In this document: piece after piece, positions 23,794 through 36,422 of the stretch
How positions within the stretch are numbered: the stretch's first letter is position 1
Layout of the letters: the number at the start of each line of letters is the position of its first letter
Assembly: GCF_020080835.1 (NCBI RefSeq)
Contig: NC_058167.1
Span: 11,493,403 to 11,557,402 of the forward strand
Reading direction: 5' to 3'
Origin: Cotesia glomerata
Taxonomy: Eukaryota > Arthropoda > Insecta > Hymenoptera > Braconidae
DNA length: 64,000 bases
Program-made: the position numbers and the translations under genes
The notes under the pieces: generated by a model
Told to the model about the DNA's origin: nothing
Database searches by the model: none
What the model saw: only the letters and a program-made list of their open reading frames with translations

Positions 23794-24966
23794 CCTGCAT
23801 GAAATAGCTATATATCCTTCATCACGTACAAAAAATTATATTTTACATATATAAAAATATATGTGATTATATAAGGATCCATATGCAAAATTTTGCCGTT
23901 TCATATATACAATAATGATATAGGTAGTATTATATATTGATATTATACTCATAACATATATTTCAATTATATTTTCAGCTATATATGATTAAATACATCG
24001 TATATATTATAATCAACACTATATTATAAATAGTATAAGAACAATGTATTTTTCAGTATAATTTAAAATATACTTTAAATTATATGTTCAATATAATTTT
24101 AATATTGGAATTGGTACCAAAATTACACACTGATAGAAGGATTTCTTAACATTTAAGAAGATTTCTTTTGTATTTAAGAAATCATTTCTTAAACATAATT
24201 TCTTAGTATTTAAAAAATATTTCTTTGTATTTAAGAAATATTTCTTAAATACTAAGAAATATATATATTTTTTAAACACTACGAAATATTTCTTAAATAT
24301 TAAGAAATATTTTTTAAATACTAAAAAATGATGTTTAAGAAATGATTTCTTAAATACAAAGAAATCTTCTTAAATACTAAGAAATCCTTCTATCAGTGCA
24401 ATAGAATGCTGAGGCTAAATAATTCTCTGAAAAAAAGTTATAAAAAAAAAGAAAATATTTCGTGATGTGTTACTAATTTACTGAAATTCAGATTTGCTTC
24501 GACCGTAAACTCGATTGATCAAGTTGCTCTTGAAACTTAAGATATACGACAAACTATTAATTTTTTATTAATCTTTCCGTTTTGACCTATTTCGACATAT
24601 CATAAATATCTGGTAATATGTATGGTATTTTATAATAAAATAATATATATTGCCATATAAGTGAAATTTTATAAATGAAAGTATACAGTAATAATCTATC
24701 TCAACATATATTTTACGAAAAATATATTTATCTATTATATAGTTTTCTATATAAGTAATTTTTATATAATAATAGTATATTTTATAACATATACTAAGTA
24801 ACAAACGGCACTAATATATTTGAACTTATATTGAATCAAATATATCTTCATTATATTAACAAAACATTTATTATTTCATATACATAATTTTGCCGCTATA
24901 TATGATCACATATTCCCCATATAACTTTCCATACATGTTCAGCCATATATAGTTTTTTCATGCGGG
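23794..24966 (-). mobile_element. MITE with CCCGCATGAAAAA ends, copy 2
   Basis: This is the same family as 16763-17667 in reverse orientation, flanked by TA (23792-23793 and 24967-24968). The left tip reads CCTGCATG, one substitution from the consensus. It matches copy 1 along its length except for the inserted MITE at 24128-24398. Confidence 0.87.
24128..24398. mobile_element. MITE, AAGAAATATTTCTT type, with in-window empty site
   Basis: The ends CACTGATAGAAGGATTTCTT and a complementary right end enclose repeated TTTCTTAAATACTAAGAAA palindromes. CA lies on both sides (24126-24127 and 24399-24400). Copy 1 of the host MITE, read in reverse near 17330-17345, gives AAAATTACAATAGAATGC, so the insertion duplicated CA exactly. 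The frames inside are by-products of the repeat. Confidence 0.9.
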
Positions 24967-24974
24967 TATATGTT

Positions 24975-25110
24975 CTTAATTTTTTAGTACTTAAATTTTA
25001 TTTTTAATCTAAAAAAGAAAATAAGTATGGAAGATTATAGTCTATGCAAAAAGTATGAACCGTAATTTAGCACAACTTTGAAAATAAAATAAGACAGGAA
25101 AATTTTGGTA
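24975..25110 (+). repeat. Dispersed repeat shared with 9640-9755
   Basis: This copy carries AATAAGTATGGAAGATTATA, ATGCAAAAAGTATGAACCGT and ATAAGACAGGAAAA in the same order as the first copy. It starts just after the MITE at 23794-24966. Confidence 0.7.
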
Positions 25111-27424
25111 AAATTAGACTGTATTACATATTCTTAACGAAAAATTTTTTAAGTTGATTTTAAAAGAATTATTTCTAACTCTGAAAATTAATTGTTAGAG
25201 AAAATATTATTTAACCAAATTATTTTTTGTATGCCAAAATGTTAATCAAAGAAAAAGTAAACCACACCGATGAGATAAATGTATTAACTGTTAATAACTT
25301 CATTAATTTGAAAATAATTAATTAATTTATTGAATACAAATAATTTTTAAACTTTTAATAAATGTTTTATTTATCAAAAATTGAAAAATTTTTCCATTAT
25401 ACATATCTCTACTTATTCAACTAATTGTAAATTCAAGTCACGATATAATCTTACCAGCTATTATTTATAACGTCGAGTAGTTTATATAGTCAATGCCAGG
25501 TACAGTTTGATATGCTAATTGTTTTGTTAATATTTTAATAAGTTAATTTATCAAAAAATATTTATCTTTGTAATTTATTTGCATTCTAAACACCTCGTAG
25601 GTTTCCAAATAATCTAAACAGTCTGAGGAAAAAATACATACATATATTTACACGTGATATATTAAATGTCTATTTATGAAAAAAGAGCAAATCGAGGCCG
25701 CGTATATATTATGCGGATATGTATATATGTATTGCAGGAAATTTTTACAACTTCAACATTTGGTAACTTTACTGGTCTCGTGTACACAAACTTGACGAGT
25801 AAAAAAATTCATATAATATCTCCCTGGTTTATATCTAACGCGGAGTTTATAAATATACATATCGCTCCCTACGTACTAGTTATAGTTTTTTCCGTAATCC
25901 AAGAAATTTTATTATTGACAAACGTATTGAATAAGCGAAAGCCAAGCTTTTATATTCCTGGCACTTTTACGTCTCCTTTGGGCTTTTTCCCCTGGTGCTA
26001 GCCGGGGTTACACACCTCATAAAGCACCCGCATTCAGCGTTACATTTAACATTGCTCTCTACATATTGTGTCTTGGTTTCTCTATTTAGTTTTTAGTCAT
26101 AAACATAAAAAGTTTGGAAAACCCAAAAATGCACGACTCATAATGCTTACTTAATTATAAAATAAAAATATTGAAGAGCCGTACCAGGATAATAATGCGC
26201 TGGCATCCTCAGTAGAATAAATGTACAAAATATGTATAGATATATCACCATACATGTTTATTTTACACACATCTTCAAAAATTTTCGTAAATTTAGTAAC
26301 TTTTTACTATACAAACATATTTTAAAATTTAATACCGAGTCTTCGAAATTAATTAATTAATTAATGCATAGCAATGTTATGATATTGCTTTGTATGTTTA
26401 AAATGTATTTATTAATTTTAATATTCTTTGTATGCATATAATGCTTAAAAAATCAGCTTATTATATATTTTAATAACATAGAAGTGAAAGAAATATTTTA
26501 TTGCTGTATGTTTCAATATGACTAAAATGATCATTTTCAAAATGAATGCAAGAGTAAAATTTCATTAAAAAGATAGAAAGAAAAGATAAAATTAAAAAAC
26601 TTTATTATAATTTTCAGAAAATTTCTGCGATATCAATTCACATTTGCAAAATTTTAGTATATAAAATTGAATTTTTAATTACAACCCTCGTTTGTATTTT
26701 CACGTAGGAGAGTGTTAAAAATTATATTTATTATTATTACCAATTATAATATATAAAAACATAGAATTTTTTATTTATTTATTTATTTAAAGTTCAAACG
26801 CCAGTCGGTAATATACAACAATTTAACATATTATAAAATTATGAATTTTAATATATATGCAGCAAAAGAAAAGAAAAGAAAGAGGGTACATTAAACAGTA
26901 TATGAGGCATGAATTGCATTGTATTGTATTAATGATAATGTAATAAACGCTGTTTGATCGCAAGTATAAATGTATCTATAGTTCCGCGGTAGAAATCAAT
27001 TTTATCAAACATAGTTTTAAAAAAGTATCATTATCGTTACGAATATTCGCTTGAGAAATATTTTGCGAAATAACTGTTTTGATTTTTTGACTGTGTAGAT
27101 ATATATAGAAAAATTCAGTCATTTGGTATTTTATTTTATTTCATTTATTGTTTACAATTGAACGACACTGAGTTACATAGCCATTCGCAATAGAGTACCT
27201 GAAATTCCATCCAAGAATTTATAAAAAAAAAAAATTTGACTCAATTAATGGATTTTTTTGCAAGTTACAGTGTTTTCTGGTTTCATACTTGACGGGAAAA
27301 TTTTTTGAACTATTTTAAAGTTTTTTTTATATTTTTATTGCATTGAAACAACTTCTAAAAAGTATAAAATTAATTTTAATTAAATTATCTTTACAATAAT
27401 ATGCAAAATATCTTGATTTTGTGA
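25111..27424. other. AT-rich non-coding stretch
   Basis: I see no supported gene. A 111-codon open frame (25666-26001, plus strand) has no recognisable domain and lies in mildly GC-richer DNA. TTTA runs at 26770-26798 and 27128-27150 followed by non-A/T-rich words may be further LINE tails in antisense. Confidence 0.45.
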
Positions 27425-27469
27425 ACTAACAAGGGTATAATAATAAAAATAATTGCCAAAAAAAATATT

Positions 27470-28045
27470 TTGATCATAAATCTGAAGAGGGTAGAAAGCT
27501 GTAAATATTTAGGGGTAATGTATGACTGTCATATGAAATGGAACAAGCATGTAACAGAGCTGATTAAAAAAGTCAAGTATTTCACTTTTTTATTCTATAA
27601 ATTAAGTAATTGGCTACACCCATCTATACTGAAAACAATATATCATGGTCTTTTCGAAAGTGTTATAAAATATGGAATCATTGCCTCGGGTGGTGAATAT
27701 GATAATACGTTGAAACCTATTGTAAATTTACATAATAAATTGATAAATAAAATGAAAATAGAAAATGAAATGTTAGTACCTTTAAAAATCAACCAGTTTT
27801 TTGTTGTGAATGCGCTTACTTATTATTTTACAGATTGTAAATTAATGCACTCTGGGAGGTTTATAAATACACGTGATAGACAGATAACTTTACCAAAAAT
27901 TAATAAAACTTTAAGTACCGAAAATGCGTTTTTTGTGGCAATAAAATATTTCAATCTACTTCCCAATAATCTAAAAGCTCTTGAATGCAAAAAGAACTTA
28001 TTAAGCAAGAATTTTGGGAGGTGGATTAGATCTATTGAATTATAA
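27470..28045 (+). pseudogene. LINE reverse transcriptase C-terminal fragment
   Basis: The 191-codon frame encodes the thumb and C-terminal region of a jockey/CR1-like LINE reverse transcriptase. Its start shows the family hallmark SCKYLGVMYDCHMKWNKHV (residues about 10-28), equivalent to the YLGv-x-iD-x-L-x-W-x-x-HI motif that follows the catalytic aspartates. Later come a LHPSILKTIYHGLFESVIKY stretch and a C-terminal F-N-L-L-P motif. The frame is open upstream to about 27425 and its first codon is TTG, so there is no true start. The catalytic palm is absent. The fragment has no frameshift, so it is fairly recent, but it cannot be active. Confidence 0.82.
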
Positions 28046-28057
28046 ATTAAGATAGTA

Positions 28058-29028
28058 AGGTAAAAGCCCCAATTATTGACGGGGGTCTAAATATTGACAC
28101 CCTAAATTATTTTTAAATATATTTAATTATCTGTAATAAGAATAACGATCAAATAAATTTTTATTAAGTTTTAATTAATTAAAAAATTGAAAAAAATCAC
28201 TTTCAGTTCAAAATATTAAATATTAATTATTAAAAAAAAATAAAGTTAGCACCAATTCATCAAATCAGCTTACGAGCGTCTATTTTCTTAACAATTTTGG
28301 TTAGAAAAGCATTTTTTTTAACTGCCGAGTTTAAATTAATTTTTTCATGTAATTATATGATCTATTTTTTTTTTAATTAACAATATATAAAATATTTATA
28401 AACTTAAATAATCGAAATTAATTGTATGCTTTATAATATTCAAATAATGGGAGTCAATAATTAGTTCATAATTTTTATGGTGAATCCCATATTGACAGCT
28501 AGTCAACAGCGCTATGACGCCTTTTTTTTTAGTATAAAATACGTTACGCGATTATATTATATATACAAGGCTTTTAACTGTCAAATAACTCGGCGTGTTT
28601 TGGTGTTAAATAAGTTTTTGAATAAATTGTTATATTTTTAATAGTAATTAATTATCATGGAAATTATTATTAATTAACTTTAATAATATTGATTACTTTA
28701 TATCAAGTTTTGATAAATAATAATATAACCAAATGATTCAACGCATGCGCAGTAGGGGCGTCAATAATTGGGGTTACGGTACGTCAATATTTAGATCAAT
28801 CAGTTTTTCAACCCGTCAATAATTGGTGTATCCAGATCATCTATTTAATTATTTAAAATTAATTAGTTAATATTACTGATTATCATTCTAAAAAAAGAAA
28901 TTGATTAGTTAAAACATTACTTAAGACATTACCACAGACAAAATTCAACGATTTTTATATTTAATTGCTTGAAAAAAATGAAATCATAACTTCGTCTTTT
29001 ATAGCGTCAATAATTAGGGCTTTTACCT
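28058..29028. mobile_element. MITE with AGGTAAAAGCCC ends
   Basis: The ends AGGTAAAAGCCCCAATTATT and the complement of AGGTAAAAGCCCTAATTATT are flanked by TA (28056-28057 and 29029-29030). GTCAATAATTGGGG words recur through the element, for example around 28450, 28500 and 28770-28830. It is inserted in the LINE 3' UTR and is therefore younger than the LINE. No coding frame is present. Confidence 0.85.
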
Positions 29029-29225
29029 TATATTAGTTAGCAAAATATTGTATAATTAGTTGTAAGAAAACTTATACTTTGTACATTGCATTAGCTAATG
29101 AATTTCTTAATTCGATGTATATATAATTAAATATTATTGTATTTTTCTGGTGTCTATGCACAGGTGTCATGCACCTCTATAGAATGTATATCAGAAGTGA
29201 AAATAAATAAATAAATAAAATAAAA

Positions 29226-31656
29226 AGCACTCTCTAATGCTTTGAATCATGGATTGTACAAAAACAGTAGATAATTTTTGGCGATAAATTTTCAACTGTT
29301 AATCGATAGTGAGTAGAGAGTAGAGAGTAGAGAGGTTATGATTATTAATGTTGAGTGGAGAGTGGAGAATAGAGACGAATTGAATATTGGCAAGTACCAT
29401 GCTAACGATATGTTGCGTGTAAACGACTCGAGTTGTTAAAGAGCTCGAGGATTAAGTATCAAGTGGGTGTATATAAAGACAGCGGGAGTAAGAGAGAAGG
29501 AAAAAGTAAAACGACGGTGGTTAAGTTAGTAGATTAATAACGCGTGGCACAAGGGCTAATAAGCATCAGACGGTTTCGAGTTCACATACTTGGTATAGTG
29601 TCGTTGTTGAAGCCCCCTATAGCAATATCGTATTCACCTTTAGTCTTACTAGCGCAACCTTCCTGGTGTAGTTAGCCCTCAAGTGATCATTAAACTATAA
29701 TATTACTTTCTGTACTCGTATAACTTAATATGAGACAATGAGATAATAGCCTTCATTTTTATTAAATATTGTTGTTATTATACCTTCGCTTACTTAAGCT
29801 CGTATTGTATCATGTTCCGATATTATTGAGAATTTTTTTCAACATTTTGCAATGTTGTATCGAGCTTGATCAAAATTTTATTTAGAAAAAAAAAATATTT
29901 TTGCATTATAATTAAAGTAAATTTGTTAATATTTACAAAAAGGGAGAGAGTTTTTTCCAGGATTTAAAAGTCATAAAATTTCCATATTAATATTTAAGAT
30001 TACTTTCATATGAGTTCTGTAGAATGTTGAGAAAGCAATAATAACTAAAAAAAAATTTTCAATTGAAGAAATGAAGAATAATCTTGAATTTCGCATTTTT
30101 TTGATTTTTGAAGGACTCAAAAGTAAATTGTGAAGGGTAGAAGCTCTCTTGAGATGTGTGTACTTCTTCGATATACATCCCTTAAAATTTGGAGATGATA
30201 AAATGTAAAAAAAAAATTCTTAGCAAAGAAGACAATAAAAAATTTAAAGATATTTACTATAGTACCCGCGAAACAATTTTTCTATAGACGGATAAAAAAT
30301 AACAATTGTTCCATCGTAATCTAGGATCAGACTTTCAATACGATCATTTTGATGAATTAAAAATTTTTCAATTTACAATTGTAAATTACAAAAAATAATA
30401 AATATAACATCGTAAATTAAAAAAAATAAAATTATAAAAATTTAGTTTAAAAAATCTCCACCAGGTGGCGCATGATCGCTAAATCTTCTCCTTGTCAGAG
30501 AGTTAAATTCTAGGAATTAAGTCTAGGACAAAAATATTTTTATAACTTTTCTAATTTAATCAATTAATATTTGTTTTATACAACATATCGATTGACGTAT
30601 AAAACTTTTCAAGAAAAAATATAAAATTAAAAAATTATTTTTTATCATCATGCATATTTATATAGCCTGATATTTTTTACGTCTAAAAATTTTTTCACGG
30701 GAAACTATTAAAAATTGCAATTAAGTTGTAAATTTAAAAACAATTGTCAATAAATATATAAATGTATAATCATAAAAGTCATGTAACATCTATAAAGCTT
30801 ATTATTATTATTATTATTTAATCACCCTGAATTTATGAGCGATAAATTAAGCCTTAGTAAACATACATTCATTAAATACTTATAATTTAGAGTCTCTGCA
30901 AATAAACTTATGTCTGTATCTAATCTATTAATTTTAAAGTTTTTATATTAAAAATATAATTTCTAATTATAGAATAGAATTAGTTATTTTAAATTTTAAT
31001 CAAAATAAGTTAGGTATTACATCTAACGACTTTTTAACCTTTGAGATGAATAAATTCAATGAAATTAGAATAATATCGCAGTCAAAGTTTATTAAGTGGA
31101 TTATAGATAGATAGTGGACAATGGAGTGGATATGTATATATTCAGTTATAAAGTATAAATTTCTCGCGAGAGTTTTCCTCGAAGCATATCCACAATAGTA
31201 ACCTCATTGCAGTGTTGTTGAATGCAATAAAGATACCTGTTTGGCTCAGCAGTGGGAGCGTGAAACTCAGGGGTAGAAGGGTAAGTTTTAAATTAGAAAA
31301 CTTTTGCTACGTCGTCGACGTCGTCGAGCGTCTCCTATACATATAGTACAAAATAGAGATTATATTACCTTCATACCCTTACTTACGTACCTGTATACAT
31401 GTATATTGATGAAATACAGCCGAAGCGAACTCCGAAATCACGAGTATAGTTTAATTTAAAAATATCTCATCTTAATCTCAATCTTACTTCGGAAAAATCG
31501 ATAATTCAATAGTATTCACTATTTAGCTATTTTAAGTTATTAATTTTTTACATTGTTTATTTTTTTAGTAGAAAAACATTTCGCTGAGTTTTTTAGTAAA
31601 TTTAAATGAAATTATTTATTTTTTATAATAACAATAATAATTTTCAATGAAAAAAA
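29226..31656. other. Non-coding stretch
   Basis: A GA-rich tandem region (GAGTAGAGA units) lies at 29309-29375. A GC-richer single-copy block lies at 29400-29690 and another at 31080-31330. Short ATT repeats occur at 30803-30820. No gene is supported. Confidence 0.5.
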
Positions 31657-32037
31657 ATTAGGACGACGGTTGACTCTAAAGGCCATCCCTGCAACTTCCC
31701 GCTCACTTTGTACTTAAGCGCTCAAAATTACACATTACGTTTTTGAGCTCTTCAAACTCAAAATATGATACTTGTGTCATTTTGAGCTCTTCGAGCTCAA
31801 AACTCTAATAGCAGCTTAATAAAACACAACTTTTTGAATTTTCAAACCGCAATAACTTTTGAATAAATGAACCGATTTTCACGCGGTTGGCAGCATTCGA
31901 TGCAGTTTTTGTAGCCTCATGAAGAATCTTTGAGTATGAATTGATCAAACTAGAAATTTTGGATTGATTCCGAAAAAACACTTTTTTTGATTTTCTTTCG
32001 ACAACGATAACTCACGAACGAATGAACCGATTTCTGA
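31657..32037 (-). repeat. GAGCTC-palindrome repeat, partial copy
   Basis: This is a 380-bp part of the repeat that is longer at 61497-62352, in the opposite orientation. Shared landmarks include GGCCATCCCTGCAACTTCCC, TTTGAGCTCTTCGAGCTCAA, GCAATAACTTTTGAATAAAT and GATTTTCACGCGGTTGG. The copy ends within the element, so it is truncated. Confidence 0.87.
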
Positions 32038-32859
32038 CTCTAAAATCGAAAGAATTTAGTTTTTTATACTTCTTGTTTACTTTTTTTATGATTGCAATCA
32101 TGATAATTTTAACTATCTCCGATGATAAAAGTTACCATCTAGATGATAACCCGTATCATCATAATTGTGGGAATTAATATATACTGATTGTACTAATTAC
32201 AATCGCCGGATAGTTGCATTTATCATCTTAACTTTGTAAAAGTTAATAACCATCCTGGATAGTAGAAGCTACAAAAAAATAATATTTAAGCAATATTACT
32301 CTTACTCTAATTTTATAATGTTGAAGTATATATGAGTTCTGATAATCCTGTTAAAATTAAAAATTAAAAAATTTAAATATGTATTGTATTCACATAATGT
32401 ATATTTTTTCTTTTGCCATTTCCCATGTAGAAAAATATTATATTGCAATATAATCTGAATATAATAATTTACGCATATAATGGAATATAATTAGATTATA
32501 TTGTAATATAATGAGATTATATTTCAATATAATGTATTATATTGCATTCTAGATAGCTAAAAACTTTGGAGTTCAGATGATTTTGCTGTAAATAATTTAA
32601 ATTTCATTAAAAATAATTATTAATACACATAGTTACTGCGTAATATTTTGATTCGATTAAACTCAAAGGTTAATAAATATTTACAGTATATTTTTGTCAA
32701 AATATTCATTATAAAACAATGTAATTTTTCAAATTTTCTCAAAATTAGCTTTATAAACTTAAATTTTTTAGCAAACAAACATAATTTTTTACTTTTAAAA
32801 CTTTCCCTTCGATATCATCTAGCTCAACTGCTACTAAACGAAACATCTCCCGAATTTCT
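32038..32859. other. AT-rich stretch with small palindromic array
   Basis: At 32428-32550 the word ATTATATTGCAATATAAT and variants repeat, bounded by AGAAAAATATTATATTGC on the left and a similar complement on the right; this is probably a small MITE. The 71-codon frame at 32648-32863 has no recognised domain and runs into a LINE-like tail. Confidence 0.5.
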
Positions 32860-32968
32860 GTAATGTAATCTAATTGAGTTTTCTTTTCGTCAGTTATGGT
32901 CACTACAATAGAGTCTATTGGCCAACGGAGGCTTTGACATAAACCAATAAATTCAATTCAATTCAATT
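32860..32968 (+). repeat. LINE 3'-end-like tail
   Basis: A short GC-richer piece (AGAGTCTATTGGCCAACGGA) is followed by AATAAATTCAATTCAATTCA, a pattern typical of LINE 3' UTRs ending in a short tandem tail. No coding part is identifiable. Confidence 0.45.
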
Positions 32969-33879
32969 TTATTTTTACCACTCAATTTTTGTAAATTAAT
33001 CATTTTTTTTTTTCAAATATAATATTATTTAACAATACAATTTTTTAATATTTATGCCAGTAAATTTAATAATTTTTTTTATAAATATAAAAGTATTAAA
33101 CTTCGTAAATGTGACAATTATTTTTTCCAAAATAATATAATGTAATTTTTAAATAACCATTTATTACATGTATCTAATTTTCATATAAAATTTTTTTCGT
33201 GCATATAATTCCTATATTTTTTCCTTGTTTACAATCAATAGCAAAAGAAAAAAATAAATAATGCTACTTTATAGCAACCAACAACTGAAAAGACCGATGC
33301 ATTTATTAGTGATACAAAACTGATGTAAGAAATGTATTAAATCTTTTGTAATTAATGTAATCATGATTGAAGTTAAGTAGTATATCTGTAATATTTATCG
33401 CATTAATAAACCATCTATTGATCAGAGGCATTGAAAAGCTATTAATCATCATATATATACCCTTGTATCAATGTATTTACTTGTTTTTACATTATATTTA
33501 CATTATAGCTGCTTATTGCTTCTGATATCTATATACATAGATGTATACATATGACATTAGAGTTCGCGGTTTAAGTGGTCGATGTGAGTATTTATTTTTT
33601 TATTAATATTATTATTATTATTATTGAGTTAGCGACTGGGAAAAAAGGGATATATAATCGGTATATGGGATCGTCGGGACTATTTCATTATGTCCTCGGA
33701 TCGGTCGCGCATAACATAAATCGATGAGCCGAGACGCGTAAAGCATCCGCGCTCTATCAAATTGAATTTATGATCTCGTCGATGATGGTTTTACTTGGAA
33801 AGTAATCGTTTGCCGCAGATGTGGCTTATAGCCACCTCAACAGACACATATTATAAATACTTATATGTACATATATTCC

Positions 33880-33880
<1 letters not shown>

Positions 33881-33920
<40 letters not shown>

Positions 33921-33921
33921 C
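33881..33921. repeat. ATC microsatellite
   Basis: There are about 13 perfect CAT/ATC units. Confidence 0.95.
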
Positions 33922-34344
33922 ATCTATAAACATTTATATACATATATTTGTATAGAGCATATAATATAATATAATATTCTCTAGTATAGAAGATAAGCTT
34001 TAGCCAGAGATTTCCACTAACAAGTACCTCGAATAACGGAACATGATTAATGTGTTAGGTACTTATAACGAAGGACGATGTTACAACGAATAGAAATGTT
34101 ATATTCGCATCATCTATATTAACTTTTAATTCACATTTAAAAGTAATATTTTATCCATCTATCATTGTAAATGTGTACCGACTATCCTATATTGTAGATT
34201 GTGTTTATCCGTGTATTGCGTCATAAACTTGGAGGATTTGATAAACGTGATCATGTTAATACATTTTATAAATTTATTATCATTTGAGAAAATAAATACT
34301 AAATTATAAATTAACATTTATCGTAAATACAAATATATTGTGCT

Positions 34345-34391
34345 TGTGTGTGTGTATGTGTGTGTGTGTGTGTGTATGTGTGTGTGTGTGT
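34345..34391. repeat. TG microsatellite
   Basis: This is a TG dinucleotide run with two TATG interruptions. Confidence 0.95.
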
Positions 34392-36422
34392 AGAGCCAAC
34401 AGATACTTAGCCGATGTTACCACTAGTGATATCGGTAAAAAGTTTAAGCACAACGACGACGGTTTATGCTAATTCTCAGGACGTATCAAACGTTAATATC
34501 GAATATTTATGATCGTCGAAGGTAAGACTTATGTTTATTACTTTCACCTCCAGTATCACGATAACCGTGTCCCCGCATAGCTCGCCCGTCCGAATGGCTA
34601 AATTATGCAGCACGTACGAGGAAATAATTACCAGCTTAAGAATAATTGCTCTTTTGTTTAAAAGACGATTTACTTATTTCCCGACTTAACTACCAATATA
34701 CTCAAATTTTAGCTTTTCTTTACACATTTTCTCCATTAACATAAATCCCTTTTGATATATTTTATTATAATTAGTATGTTAATCCATTCTACGGTAGTTT
34801 TAAGTTTTAATTTATTCCAAGGTTTGAATTTTATCAATTAGAAAATGTAAATAATAATTGCACTGTTACAGTTTGGTTAAATTTGAATTTACTATTCCTA
34901 ACAATGCTATTGTGATATTTAAGGAAATTTATCGGCTGATAAATGTGGAAATAGTTGGCCGAGAGCGGTGCATAATTTATTTGTTTATAAACTACATTTG
35001 AATACATTTGAATGCGTAATCATTTTTCCAGTTATTAATAAATATTGTATTCGAGAACGCATTCAATCGATTTGAAATTTATTACAATTATTAAAAGTAA
35101 CTCGCTGCTTTTTACTGTTCTTTCTAGAATGGATAACAAGGACAAATGCGATACTGTAACTTATACATTCAATGAGCTTTCAAGTTTATTTAAAATATCG
35201 TTTACTTCAACGATAAAATAGGTCTGTAAAAAAACCTTCCCGTGATTTGCAATTGAATGAGCTCTTCTAGCTCATAAATAGAATTTGTTTGTAAATTTTT
35301 CAGTTATTTAAATATCGCTACTTTTATTTTTTTGGACCAAAAAAAATTAATTGTAAAAAATTGTAGAAAATTAAGAACGGATCAGGTTTGATATTTTTTT
35401 TTAAAACATAAGATCGATTAATTTAAGTATTTTCTCGATGTACGTCTTCTCATATTATTGTATAAGTGTATTAAAAACAGTTTATCAAATTTTTAAAAAT
35501 CTTTTTTAATTAAAAAAAATAAATAAATATATCATAAAATAATAATAACCTCTTATTGTGTCAAGTATATTATTTTAAATTAATTAACACAATTATAAAT
35601 TAATAATAGATATATCAAACGCAAGAAGCACACCGAATTTAGTATTCCATTAAAAAAGAAAATGTCCTCGATGATATAATTATAAATCCGATGAAACAGC
35701 TGAGTTTTGTCATATGTTTAGGAGGGAAGTTTTATTAATTTGTAAATTAGGTAGTTTTTGTTATTATCAGCATCATTATTATTATGCGAATCATCGTCGG
35801 AAGATAAAACGAAATTAACAATGTTCTCCATAAGTTATAATAATAAATCGCGTACAATATATATACTTCTATTGTGAAAGAAGAAAAATTATAATAATAT
35901 TATTTATTTTTATTTTATTTATTTACAATCAGTAAAATGTTACAGAGTTGGAGGTTAATATTATTGTGACATGTGGCTTATGTTGTTATTTATTTTAATT
36001 CAAAATAAGTGACAGAATTCAGGGAGAACTACTCGTACGCAATATCACTATCCTAAATTATTTATTTTTTTATTATATTGGCAGTACTTTTATCTCGGAT
36101 AAAATTTTATTCCGGATTGAAAAACTGGCCCGAAAATTTTCCAATAAAACTCACTTTCGCGCAGAATAAAATCATAATTGAGTTTGTTAAAAGCTAATTG
36201 ATATATTTATTTTTTTTAAATGTTGATAAATAAGCAAACAAATCTGTAAACAGATAATTTAGCCTTGCATTTATTTACAAATCCGCTAATGGTGTTAAAA
36301 TGTCTTGAAATTTGTCTAAAACAATATTCTCAGCTGTAAACGATTTTCTCATCTGCAAAAAATCTTACGCATTCATAATAAAATTAATTAAACTCACCAA
36401 CGAAGGCACGTCAGGTATATTC

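Larger units (their letters stand above)
27425..29225 (+). mobile_element. 5'-truncated LINE 3' end, split by a MITE
   Basis: The element keeps the C-terminal part of a non-LTR retrotransposon reverse transcriptase (27470-28045), a 3' UTR, and an A-rich tandem tail with AAATAAATAAATAAATAAA near 29200. The UTR is interrupted by a palindromic MITE (28058-29028). Removing it joins GATAGTA to TTAGTTAGC. The 5' part, including the catalytic YADD region, is missing. No target duplication was found, so the 5' limit is where the frame opens. Confidence 0.8.
32969..36422. other. Long non-coding stretch with GC-richer block
   Basis: From about 33540 to 34650 the sequence is GC-richer and single-copy, the densest candidate for conserved regulatory DNA in the window. 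It holds words such as CATAAATCGATGAGCC and CAAATTGAATTTATGATC, which resemble homeodomain-type sites, though short matches mean little alone. An ATC microsatellite lies at 33881-33921 and a TG microsatellite at 34345-34391. The remainder is AT-rich. No open frame is supported. Confidence 0.5.

Noticed and set aside
25666..26001. Frame of 111 codons with a hydrophobic segment
   Set aside because: No family is recognised, and hydrophobic residues are expected from AT-rich codons. It is kept only as a remark in the stretch description.
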